64,000 bases of DNA from Epiperipatus broadwayi. Taxonomy: Eukaryota; Onychophora; Udeonychophora; Euonychophora; Peripatidae. The notes beneath the pieces are model-generated. The model did no database searches. It saw only the letters and a list, made by a program, of their open reading frames with translations, and was not told the DNA's origin. A program made the translations under genes and the position numbers. Within the stretch, counting starts at the first letter, position 1. Each line of letters opens with the position of its first letter. Location: assembly GCA_028023455.1 (NCBI GenBank), contig JAQFVV010006200.1, positions 4,629,860-4,693,859 on the forward strand, in the 5' to 3' direction. This document shows, one piece after another, positions 49,471 to 59,929 of this stretch.

Positions 49471-49560
49471 AGTAGTGTGGCTCAATATATGATAAGCAGT
49501 ATTTCATGAGATTTGGTATTTAAGAAGGGGTCCACAATTAAGAAATAATTAGAACTTTTA
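49471..49560 (+). repeat. Direct repeat H, copy 2
   Basis: It begins AGTAGTGTGGCTCAATATAT exactly where the foldback ends, and ends TAGAACTTTTA. It matches copy 1 with about ten substitutions. Its exact abutment to the foldback suggests the two belong to one element. Confidence 0.85.
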
Positions 49561-50011
49561 GTCAGTAAAAATTTGTGTGAATCAAAGTTATATAGTTCTG
49601 AAGTAAAAAATAAACAGATATTAATCAATACTAATTATTTTCCAAAAAAACAAAAAAATCAAAACACTCTCTGTTAAACCATTTTCCCTTCTTTCGTCAT
49701 GAAGAGAGAAACCATAATAAAAAAAAAATAAAGAGGCAATTTTTATAAATAGGAATAACATGCATTTAATAAATAGACAAGCTGCTAACATTAAAATAAG
49801 TTTTGTGGGATTTGAATTGATGACGTTTGCTTCTGCTTTGTTTTTTTGTTTTTTTAAATTAAATGGCAGTTGAGGCAGGTTTAATAAATTAAAGAAAGTA
49901 CTTCTGCGGATTTAAGGATTGTTTATAATAGTTTGTAAACCATTAAATTTATTATTTCAATTATAATTACAATTTTGTTTTAATTAAGGGACATTTTATT
50001 TATATTATATA

Positions 50012-50078
50012 TATATGAGATAGTGTGGATAGTTAAAGGGTGCTTGAAAGTCTGGTTCAAATCCCCTATATTTACAAT
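50012..50078 (+). mobile_element. Hammerhead SINE family, tRNA-like domain only
   Basis: TGAGATAGTGTGGATAGTTA, then GGGTGCTTGAAAGTCTGG and TTCAAATCCCCTATATTT, match the tRNA-like end of the family closely, including the B-box-like GGTTCAAATCC. The ribozyme part is missing. The fragment starts after a TATA tract. Confidence 0.65.
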
Positions 50079-50099
50079 TAAGTTCCAGGTATATGAAGA

Positions 50100-52440
50100 A
50101 TGCCTGTATTTCAAAAATCTGTTAAGTAGATTAGATTTGCCAATAACTGAACATTTGTTTTGCCATCTATATCTCTTCAAGCAACTAAAACTCGATGTTC
50201 TGTTCAATTCCAGACATTTTTTTCCACATCCAATCATAAAAACAGTTACTATTTGATCTTTCTAGATGTTATTGGAGTCACATTAACTCATTCAGTTCAA
50301 CTTATAGTCTTTCTGTCCACCTGCTTCATAAATGGAATTAGATGTGGCCAAATACAAGTCATGAAACACTACTTAATGATTGCTAATTCTATAGCTACAG
50401 AATTAAAGCATATAATAAAATTTTTCAAATTGAAATTTCTTAGGCTGTCTTAAAACTCCATGGCTTAATAAATAGCATCTTCAGTGCATGTGAAATAAAA
50501 TTGTTATAAAATCATTATACTTTACCAAGTCTTTTTTTTAATGAAATACAATTGTTAAAAGTAAATTGAATGATATTCCTCCTAACTCCTAAATTACATT
50601 AGAAACGTTGTTTATTAAAAAGCTTCATCTCTCATAATTTCCAATAATTTACTTGAAATCTTTCTGGACTTTCCCAGTTTTTATTCCATTAAAATTTTAA
50701 CTCCTCTTGTCTCACTATTGCACAGTTAATTTTATCCTTATCGATATGAGTTTATTTCTCATTTAATATAGATTTAAAGATATTATTTCTATCATATGTG
50801 TCATCTTTTTAATACGTACTTTTAAATTAATAATTTACTTTTTTTTTTTTGCAATCGCTTCCTATTCAAACTGTTTTATTTTGCTATGATATATATTAAT
50901 TCAGCTTTTTATTTTATTAAAATTTTCATTACTTTAACTGCTTCATCAGTATCACTTTTTCATTCAGTGTTAAATATTTTGTACATTTTTTATTAAATCA
51001 AAATTTTTATCATCATTTTATTACAAACGTAAGCGTTTTTATTTTTCTCAAAACATATTGTTTTCATTATAGCAATTTGAGTTTTTTTTTTCGTAAATAA
51101 CTTGAGTTTTATTTGAGTTTACATTAAGAATTCATCTTGCTATTATTTACATATTCATACTTTTAAACTCATCAATTGAAAAGGAATTTTAGAAATAAAA
51201 GTTCAGCCTTAATGGATTTTTACCACATTTTAAAAAGAAGTGCCTAATTTTTCTATTGCCTTCCATAATGGATCTCAATGGATTATGATTTCCACTTTTG
51301 TTTCTTTCGATGCAAACTTTCAATTCGATGCCTACACTTTTTACGAATTCTTGAGCAATAAACTATTTAATTATTTAACACATTCTTTACAAAATTGTGA
51401 TCCAAGTCTATATCAACTATAATATATACATTTTTAATATTGTTCTTAAATGTACCATGTATTTGAACTCATCTAATAGAAAAATACACACAGACACACA
51501 AACAGTGGTTAGCTAGAAAATTTGGGCTCTTATATAAAAAATTTCAAAAAAGCCGTTTTTAGTATTTATAATATATGTTCATCCTTTTATTTCCAATTTG
51601 TATATTAAACAAAAAGGCTTCTAAGACCCAAAGCCTAAACGTTTTACTTTGTTTATATTATATTAGTTAAGTTTCAGTACATGACGTTTTCTACAAAATA
51701 CTACTCTCATAATTTTTAAACTATGTATTTATCATTACTGCTCTATTTTTTGGGTGAAAGTTATTAATCTTTCATTCTAATTTTTACTTTCAGCCACTGA
51801 TTTTCTACAATTTTTTTTTATTTTATCACGACTTACTAATCTCCATTATTTTACAGAACTATTTTTATAATCATTACCGATAACTTCTTTCCTCTCTTTA
51901 TACACATTTACATTGTTATTTCTATCATCATCATCTTCATAATTACTCTATTTAAGCTGAATAATTACTACAATCAACATATCTGCATTAAATCAATATA
52001 AACTGCTTCAATTATGCAATATTAAAAAAAATGTAAATAAACAATAAATAAAAACATTCAAATTTGTAAATTAAATAAATTTTATAATATGGTAACAGCC
52101 ATTTTTTGTCTTAGAATGTCATACATGATTGTGTTTATTAATAACAATTCTTTGGGTTACATTGTAAGCACATGTAGTTTGGTCTTTACTGATTTTATTT
52201 TTTTCAAATTTTGATATAGTATACTATTTTATGTAAAAATATTTTTAAACTATGAAACCAAGTTTTAAAAAATTTAAGAAAATTTGCGAAGTATATTTGT
52301 TAAATAATAAAATGAAACTTACCAATTTAATAGTAGCAGAAAAAAAGTTATAAAACATTCTTATATTGCATTAGAAAGATTAAAGTTCAAGGAATTTAAA
52401 TGAGAATCTGAAATAGATAATGGCAAATAGGGATGACATT
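50100..52440. other. T-rich DNA, nothing recognised
   Basis: No recognised repeat or gene. Overlapping open frames near 49980-50453 on both strands and one at 51240-51422 show no motif. From about 50500 to 51900 the plus strand is rich in T and C, as would be expected of an antisense LINE relic, but I found no motif to support that. Confidence 0.45.
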
Positions 52441-52464
52441 ATAGATTCTGAAGTTAATACAAAC

Positions 52465-52588
52465 CACTAAACATCACATGATCACCATCTCTATACTAGC
52501 ACATAATTGTTGTAAACAAAGGCAAAACTCTTCATACAGTAGTATGGCACAAGGTGGCACTACTGTATGGAGAGTTTTGCCTTTGTTT
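52465..52588 (+). mobile_element. 124-bp insertion with 14-bp target-site duplication and a 30-bp hairpin
   Basis: A perfect direct repeat AAGTTAATACAAAC lies at 52451-52464 and 52589-52602, so the 124 bp between is an insertion. The first 49 bp match 17041-17092. The rest is a hairpin: 52514-52543 pairs with 52559-52588 with one mismatch around a 15-base loop containing GGCACAAGGTGGC. The duplication length fits a retroposon or a foldback element. No A tail is seen. I do not recognise the family. Confidence 0.85.
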
Positions 52589-52759
52589 AAGTTAATACAA
52601 ACTTAAAAACATCAACTAGAAGGGTTAAAGTCTTCTAATGACAAAAATACTACTACATTTCTATAAGGGAAAGAAAAGTTATTGAAGAAAAAAGATATTA
52701 TCCAGAGGTTGTTTAATTGGATGAAAATCTTATAGTTAGCTATTCATTATATTTTTTAA

Positions 52760-52935
52760 AAAATAAAACACAATAAGTAGAAGAATTTGAACCATTGATT
52801 TTTTAATCTATTCATCCTCCACTCTATCTCAAACAACTGATACACATGACCACATCATAAAAAAAAGATACATGATCCCCAAAATACATATTTTGTGCAG
52901 AACCAGCACTTATTAGATGGAACATTATGATCTGG
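52760..52935 (-). mobile_element. Hammerhead SINE family, minus-strand copy with decayed ribozyme
   Basis: On the minus strand the ribozyme region reads CTAATAAGTGCTGGTTCTGC, then ACAAAATATGTATTTTGGGG. CTGATGA has become CTAATAA and GAAA has become AAAA, while the GTGC...GCAC stem II remains. The order then follows the family: TGTGGTCATGTGTATCAGTT, TGAGATAGAGTGGAGGATGA and a B-box-like ATGGTTCAAATTC near 52785. It lies head-to-head with the next copy. Confidence 0.75.
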
Positions 52936-53825
52936 TCAAACTGATGAGAGCTGGTTATACATGATATATATATATATATATTAGGGACATTACAATCTTG
53001 AAATATGTATTTCCTGTTAGTCAAAATATAATCCAATTCTGCTGTACCTTCATTTGGATGCTTCCATGTCCATTTCCTTCTAACATTTTTCTCAAAAAAA
53101 GAATTCATAATATAAAGTTTTTCCTTCTCTGCAAACTCCACAAGTCTATGTCCTCTCTCATTTCTATTACCATAACCAACATTACCTACAACACTTTCAT
53201 CTTTCATTTGTTTACCAATTCTAGCATTAAAATCTCCCATAACAATTTTAAAATGTTGTTTACTCTGATCAAAAGCCTTTTGTACATCCATATAAAAATC
53301 TTCTACTACTTCATCACTGTGAGAACTTGTTGGGGCATAAACCTGAATTATCTGCATTTGATATCTGCTATTAAGTTGTATAACTAATCTTGCCACTCTG
53401 TCTGATACACCATCAATCTCCACAATATTGTTCTTCCACTTTTTATTTATAATGAATCCTACTCCACTTGTATTTCCAATATTTGTGCCTTTATAATAGA
53501 GCATATGTCCACTTTTTAAATCAATTGTCTCTTCACCTTTTCTTCTAACTTCACAAAGTCCAATAATATCCCATTTAATATAAGAGAGTTCTTCTTCTAA
53601 TTCTTGCAATCTTCCTTCACTTGAAAGTGATCTGCAGTTGTAAGTACCTAAATAAAAAGTCATCATCAAATGGCAGCCTGGGTCTGCCTCCAGGATATTC
53701 TTAGCACCCTCCGCCTTCGGCCACCAACCGCTGCCTTGGTTGGTGACTTTACAGCCTCCTGGGATTAAGGGCCATGCTTTATTTTTGTCTGTCATAATTG
53801 TATAATTGGGAAAAATCTTTATCAT
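52824..53825 (-). pseudogene. LINE C endonuclease (apurinic-type) domain, truncated
   Basis: The 333-codon frame holds an endonuclease/exonuclease/phosphatase-type domain that nicks target DNA for LINE insertion. Motifs in order are TYNCRSL (residue N63), LCEVRR (E92), SGVGFIINK (about 120-128), QVYAPTSSH (161-169), GDFNARIG (197-204, D198/N200), RKWTWKHPN (250-258) and ELDYILTN (263-270, D265). The usual final SDH histidine is missing because the element breaks off at residue 280. Residues 281-333 are translated from the adjacent SINE. Codons 1-50 belong to a leader rich in G and W; ATG codons at residues 1 and 11 are both possible starts. As it stands it cannot make a full ORF2 protein. Confidence 0.85.
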
Positions 53826-55032
53826 TTACACAAACATTCATTCTGCCTTATCAGGCACTGAGAAGAATGACTATGGTGTTTCTTGATCTTAAACTCAAAG
53901 GTAAAAAGCCAATAAACTCACCACGCTGGCTAATGCGTGTTGGTGAGCAGCCCATCCATGTTCGTATACTATATGAATAAACATATAGTAATAACAGCTG
54001 CAACGACAAGAACGTATGGAGTGGACATTATATATCCAGGATATTGTCATATTTTAAAGAATATTTATAAAAATGCAATAGCAACAATTAGATTACATAA
54101 TGATACTGGGAAAGTCAACATTGAGAAAGGTGTAAGACAAGGTGACTCCATATCTCCAAAACTTTTTACAGCAGTGCTGCAAGAAGTATTTTGTGGATTA
54201 AAATGGGAAACTAAAGGAGTGAAAGTAAATGGAGATTATTTAAGTCATTTAGATTTCACAGATGATGTAGTTGTTTTTGCAAATAATGCTTCCGAGCTGC
54301 AGGAAATGTTACAGGAGTTATCAGATGAAAGTAGGAAAGTAGGACTAAAGATAAATGTTAAAAAGACTAAGGTAATGTTTAATCGATTTGCTCAAAATAT
54401 GAAAATAAAGATTGATTATGATGAATTAGAAGAAGTTAAGAGTTACAAATACCTTGGTCAGATTATTAATACAGATGGAAACATAATAGAGGAAATTAAT
54501 CATAGAATTAAACTTGGTTGGAGTGCTTTTGGTAGAAATAACTTGATATTAAAAGGAAATATGCCTATGTGTTTGAAAAGAAAGGTTTTTAACAAATGTG
54601 TTTTATCAGTTCTTACTTATGGATCTGAGACTTGGACACTTAATAGAAGATCAATACAGAGACTTCAGACCACTCAAAGAAGTATGGAGAGATGTATGTT
54701 GGGAGTAACAAGAAGAGATCGAAAACGCAATGTATGGGTAAGAGAACAAACAGGTGTTACTGACCTCATTGAAAAAATTAAAAGATTGAAGTGGAGTTGG
54801 GCTGGACATATTGTTAGAAGAGATGATAATAGATGGACAATTGAAATTTTAAACTGGATTCCAAGAGATTGTAAAAGACCCAGAAGGAGACCACATGTAA
54901 GATGGATGGATGAAATAAGAAAATGTATAGGGGTGATGTGGAGAAGAGAAGCTAAAGATCGGAGAAGATGGATTAAACTTGGAGAGACCTTCATCCTGCA
55001 GTGGATTGATAATGGTTGATAATGATGATGAT
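52987..55032. mobile_element. LINE C, youngest copy, with 5' inversion (twin priming)
   Basis: The element is flanked by a direct repeat ATATATATTAGGGA (ending 52986 and 55046). Its 5' part lies inverted (52987 to about 53965, minus strand: leader plus endonuclease). Its 3' part (about 54012-55032, plus strand) holds the RT C-terminal half and ends in a GAT-type tail. The 5' end of the element faces the internal junction, as twin-primed reverse transcription predicts. The endonuclease linker and the first half of the RT are deleted. Long open frames on both arms mean it is much younger than the copies at 17.8 and 39.7 kb. Confidence 0.9.
53937..55019 (+). pseudogene. LINE C reverse transcriptase C-terminal half, truncated
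   Basis: This 360-codon frame contains the reverse transcriptase from just before region B to the end. VRQGDSISPKLF is at 66-77, HLDFTDDVVVFANN at 104-117 (catalytic FADD altered to FTDD, both aspartates kept) and KVGLKINVKKTKVM at 134-147. SYKYLG is at 169-174, then the C-terminal block with YGSETWTL, WAGHIVRRD and RWMDEIRK, and WIKLGE near the end. Residues 1 to about 25 come from the inversion junction and are not native. The first catalytic aspartate region is deleted. The protein ends two codons before the GAT tail. The minus-strand frame 54674-55117 is a shadow. Confidence 0.9.
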
Positions 55033-55114
55033 GATATATATTAGGGATATATATCTTTTTTGTATGTATGTGGTCATGTGTATTAGTTGTACAATTGCTG
55101 ATATTAAGATTTAC

Positions 55115-56930
55115 CATTATTTTAAATTTTTTATTGTCTCTTTCTATTAAATGACTTCTGTAATCTGGAATTATTTTTTAATTCATTTTTAAAACAAAGA
55201 CCTTCTATCTTGAACAGTACAAATGGGCATGGTCATGCCCCCTTCTTCCAGAAGTAATGGTGTTTTCTATAACAAGTAAAGTTGGATACATCCAATAACT
55301 AACTATTCAAAACATTTGAGGCCCATAATTAAAAAAACAGAAACAATCTAAAAATTGTTTGCAAGCATAGCTCTAAAAGAAGAACAATCTAAAAAAAGAA
55401 TCAGAGAAAAACAACATTGCGACTATCAGAAACTTATATTCCCCGCTACAGAATGGAACTTGTACAATTACTTTGCAGTTTAATTGGACTTTAATTATGA
55501 CTCTCAGATTATTGCCCACCTAAGTGGCTGTATCACATGATTTTACTTTGATGCATCATAATATTTTAAACATTTAAAATCTACTCAATTGGAATATTTT
55601 GCAAGACTTTCACACATAGAATTTATTATTCAGCCAACAGCTGCAATATTGGGTAGTTCTCATCTTTTACTTGGAAGCACTTTTAAGAATTCTAAATATT
55701 TTTAAAAGTAAAAATATAAGATGTGAAACAAAGCCTGGTTAAATGACTTAAAACAAAGCCAAAAACCGTGTCACATGCCATGTCACAGAATATAAATATT
55801 TAGTGTTATATTTATGGGAATTTTAAACTATTAAGATCCACAACATTGTTTAATGAAATAAATAAATTTAATAGCAAAATTAAAACCGTGATAGTTACTT
55901 TCTTCACATTATATCTGATTCTAGGCAATTTTTATGAGTTAGATAGATATCTAATAATACTGTTTTTTTTTTTTTTAAAAAAAAGATCTATAATGCTAAA
56001 GCCATATTGCTTTTCACTATAAAATTTGCTACATACCCTGACAATGAATCTATTCTGGCATGTTAGCTGAAAACATCAAAAAAATTAAAGAATGATAACC
56101 AGACATTTTATGACTTATATCACACCTAAATCTTCAATTGAATGACAGCTATTATAATCCTACTATTTTTTTTTAAAAAAAAATCATTATAAACTGAAAT
56201 CAAATCGCATATATGATCTGTTTTAACCAGATGTTATCAGGGGCAATTTAGTGGGAAAATATATCTCTTTCTTTGAATAAAATTAGGAATAAAAAAAATC
56301 GAACTGTTTATTGGTTGAGAGTTTTAACAAGCTCAAGTACGGGAAGAATGGAAAAGGAGAACAATCCATTGATTTTGAGCTCCAGACACTCAGTAAGTAA
56401 TAAATGTAAAACAATATTCCTCACAAATGCTTTAAACTTAATCTATAAGCTGAGAACTAGATTGTTTGTTACAGATTCATTTTGATAATCCTGCACTGTC
56501 TGGTGATCATTCCAAAATAATAAAGAGTATAAAGTTAAGATAAAAAAATAACTTTATTCATTAAGAATATGGAAATAACAGTAACAGATAATCACGAGGA
56601 GACTCAACGGTTTTACAAATGTGTTAATTATGTAGTAAAGAAAAATAACTGTTGCTTATACTGTTCTCTCCCCGCTAAGTTACGGTTTATGTAATTTTGC
56701 TTACAAGATCACTTTTTATTGTAAATATATGTAAATTTTACTTACTTAAAACAAACACAAAAAATACAGACAAAACAAAAAAATGCTTAAACACGACAAA
56801 ATAAAAGAAAAAAGATGAGCAATTAATAAATATCGACAATTGGTTAAAATGAATCTTTAAATAACTTACTGCAAGCCAATACTTTGCTAATATCTTCTCC
56901 TAAAGAAGTAATGAAGGGAGAAGGCATGCT
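55115..56930. other. AT-rich DNA; one faint SINE remnant
   Basis: No gene recognised. Near 56360-56400 the plus strand has CCATTGATTTTGAGCTCCAG, resembling the reverse complement of the family F head, but too short to call. A GC-richer string near 55225-55250 contains a GGCATGGTCATGCC palindrome. Confidence 0.4.
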
Positions 56931-57170
56931 TACTATGCTTGCCAATTAGTGAGAGTTTGAGCGATTTTCTTTCTTGTATTATTCTCTAGCTAAGTATAGC
57001 TAAATATTCATTTTACCGCCCACTAATGAGTACCTCCGTTAGTTATGAGCGATTACCTGGGGGAGAAAAAATTAATTATAATATGAAAAAATTACTAAGT
57101 TTAATGGACCGGATTCGAATCTTATCGTTGGCATCGTATGCACTAATTACTATATCACAAGAACTTTCTC
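56930..57170 (-). mobile_element. tRNA-derived SINE, family E, copy 2
   Basis: On the minus strand the head reads CTTGTGATATAGTAATTAGTG (A-box region, 57150-57172) and GATAAGATTCGAATCCGG (B box, 57110-57127). It is followed by a body with TAGCTATACTTAGCTAGAGA and CTCTCACTAATTGGCAAGC. The parts are in the same order as at 21475-21740, with shorter spacers in the body. The B box here is closer to a real tRNA than in copy 1. Confidence 0.75.
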
Positions 57171-57875
57171 CCCTACAAAAATCTTAAATGTAATACATAT
57201 ATAATTTATTAACAGAACAATAATTACTTCAAATCCGTTTAACTCCCTTTGGCTGAAACCCATCACTTCTTAGACTCTTTCTGTGGCCAACTTTTATGAT
57301 TATAAAGTTTGTCTGCCTTTGTATTCCTGTAAGTATATTGGATTTAAAAATTTTTTTTTCTAATCAAACTTGATGGCAAGACCAGCATTATAAATTATTT
57401 TAAACATTAATTACTATAACGAATTTAAAGGAAGCTTCACTGGTTGATATGTAATTAACATATTTATATTTATTATATAACGAATATAATAAGAAATAAC
57501 GATTCCAGGATTTTATGAATATAGATAACACAGATGATTTTTTTCGTTGTTTTTTAAAAGAATCTTCAACATTATAATATCCTTCATATATTTTCAAAGC
57601 TTAATTATAGAATATTAAAAAAAAAAAAACATTAATTTTTCGTATATAGACTTGTATCAAAGAAAAACTCAGTACCATTCATTATTATTAGTAATCACGT
57701 TTTTGAATTGAAGAATAAACAATACATTTTTGCTTTTCAAAATCTGACTTTCGTTTTAAAGTTAGCTATTTTTCGACTGTCTTTTTAAAACAAATGCTTA
57801 AGATAATACGATAAATCTGATTTGAAATCCATTCAAAGATCTCCGATATTCTTATAGTAAGATACTTACAGTCCC

Positions 57876-58200
57876 GTCAGCTTGTAAAATGTCTTTAATT
57901 TCAGCTTTATTTTGACATGGATTTTAAGTTTATATCTCATCCTTGTTTAAAAAAATCGGACAAAAAAATGCGCCACCTCCCAATTAAAACCTTTTCTTAA
58001 CCTTCAATTCTTTCAGTGATCTCAGCTGGACGGCTTTCCCTCTCCCTCCTTCAAATCCTAGCCTCAACAATCAAGCCTCTGCCACTTTGTTTTTATTTTC
58101 TGAAGTCTTTCATTCTTCTCCTATTTATCCACAACAATGGCCTTGCATAATATCTTGCGTTGAAGTTTAGTAGACAGACGTTTTTTTTTTTTTATGACCG
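57876..58200 (-). other. Candidate host exon (minus strand) ending in a splice donor
   Basis: On the minus strand a GC-richer segment ends in GACGGGACT|GTAAGTAT at about 57868-57883, a near-ideal donor site. A frame starting at an ATG near 57945 (MRYKLKIHVKIKLKLKTFYK) stays open to the donor. The segment 57985-58110 contains CCAGCTGAGATC and a purine-rich GGAGGGAGAGGGAAAG, unlike nearby repeats. This could be a first exon of a gene continuing to lower coordinates. I found no downstream exon, so this is weak. Confidence 0.2.
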
Positions 58201-58939
58201 GATTCGATTAAGCGACACCTAGTTGACTTGAGATGAAATGACGCAAAGAACAAAGTATTTATCATTTCTCATTTAACTTTTGTTATTGTTTATCTTGTAA
58301 TTTTTAAAAAAAAATAATAACCATGTCTGCGCTACATACTAATTAGTTAATCACTAATGTTATTATTATTATTTTTACTTAGAAGAAGAAAAAAAAGTAT
58401 GTAGTGTTGTTAAATGAAGTAATATTTGTTCTGGTTGATATATATATAAAATCCGTTCTGTCTCTACCTTATTAACCTTTTCTATATAAAATTTTCAGTA
58501 TACATGTATAACAGTCGTTATCATCAACATCATCATTAGATATTTATAGTCAATTGCAGGCAATGGACAGCGTTTAATTGGATTGATATTAAAAAAAAAT
58601 ATTCGCTTTATTATCTCTTTAAATCCTTTCCAAGTATAATATACAATAATCATCATCAGAAATTGGCAATTAGAAGAGACAATCTCCGCAATCCAAAGTT
58701 TATAATAAGATTTACTTTTTTTCTAATGATTTAGAAAATTTTGTGATTTGGTTATTTCGTCTTAAATCGGATAAATCTTTAGTAAATCGCTTCTTAACCT
58801 CTCAGTATTCAATTGAAAGCAATATTTATTTACTAATTGATATAATCTTGCCAGCCCATCTTCATTTAAATTTTTAAAATATCTAAAATAATATTTAAAT
58901 GCATTTGCAGCATATATATATACACTTTAAGTTAGATGT

Positions 58940-59245
58940 GATTAAAGGGGATTTGAACCCAGACTTTGAAGCTCCCTTTAGTCATCCACTACATCTATAT
59001 AATCGATACACACGACTACATACATGTGAAAAAGATAAATTATCTCCTGTACAAGTTTTTCGTGCTGAACCAGCACTCATCAGTTGGTCCGAATCATCAT
59101 CTTCCACATGTATATATAACCAGTGCTCGGTTTATATTAAAATAGCAAATGTTCAAATCTTAACGGGCAGGCTTCAATCTTCTCCACTCTCCAACCATTC
59201 GGCCATCTATATCATTGAAAATCTGATGATGGCTTGTTCAAAGAA
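58940..59245 (-). mobile_element. Hammerhead SINE, near-full-length copy, minus strand
   Basis: Read on the minus strand from 59245: an A-box-like GATGGCCGAATGGTTGGAGA, the phrase GATTGAAGCCTGCCCGTTAA, and then the ribozyme core. In the core, CTGATGA is at 59083-59077, stem II GTGCTG/CAGCAC with loop GTT is at 59076-59062, and GAAA is at 59061-59058. A second tRNA-like domain with GGGTTCAAATCCCCTTTAAT ends near 58940. Stem II is perfect (6 bp); stems I and III are worse than in the 60-kb copy. The 148-codon plus-strand frame here is antisense to the SINE and not a gene. Confidence 0.85.
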
Positions 59246-59929
59246 ACCCCTTGTTTGCCAATTTTTTATTCTTTCTATTTTTTATTACAATAAGCAATAT
59301 TCTAACTCATTTCTATTTGTTACGAGTACTTTCGTTTTATTTTAAATCCAAACAATATACTGTATGTCGCCAACCCATTTCTTATCTCATAATCTGAAAC
59401 ATTTCTATTTTAATTTTTTTTTTCAGACTGCCTCTATGGCTAAATTAGTTGGCCATCCATTTATTGTTAATAAATGAACACCAAATCATTCTTAGATAAA
59501 TAAACAAAATATTCCCCTCCCTCTAAAAATCTTCCTAATCTAGAATTTAACTATCTTGTGAGCAATGGTTTCTCTATTACTGCTACTCTCTGGAGGGATT
59601 TTGGAGAAGTCTTTGCTAAGATTGTTTTATTTTTTTAGATTTTGATTAAATTTATGCATATATATTGATAAGATTTATTCAACTACAGCTGCAAAGAGTT
59701 AATCTCGAACAATGACTGATTGACTAGAAAGTTTAAGAATCTTCATTGGAAAAAGTTTTTTTTTTTTATATAAGCCTGTGTATTTCAGCTATTACATATT
59801 AGAGATGTCTGCCTATCCCTTGTATATGTATTTAATGGATTATTTCCTGTACATGAGGGTTAAGATTGACCTTAGGTCAACATGGGTGTGACAATAATCT
59901 CAGCCTCAGGGTGGCCTTTGAGCGTTCCA

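Larger units (their letters stand above)
52936..55110 (+). mobile_element. Hammerhead SINE family, plus-strand copy split by LINE C
   Basis: The left part (52936-52986) reads TCAAACTGATGAGAGCTGG, TTATACATGATATATATA, ending ATATATATTAGGGA. The right part (55033-55110) restarts ATATATATTAGGGA and continues ATATATATCTTTTTTG, then TATGTGGTCATGTGTATTAG. Joined, the two follow the copy at 60070-60170. The CTGATGA box is intact, but stem II and GAAA are decayed. This explains why a LINE 3' end appears to carry SINE-like sequence. Confidence 0.8.

Noticed and set aside
52998-53387. 129-codon plus-strand open frame
   Set aside because: Shadow of the LINE C endonuclease on the minus strand.
54674-55117. 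147-codon minus-strand open frame
   Set aside because: It is the antisense of the LINE C reverse transcriptase C-terminal half, which has clear motifs on the plus strand.
58899-59345. 148-codon plus-strand open frame as a gene
   Set aside because: It lies antisense across the hammerhead SINE at 58940-59245; the same DNA is explained by that repeat.
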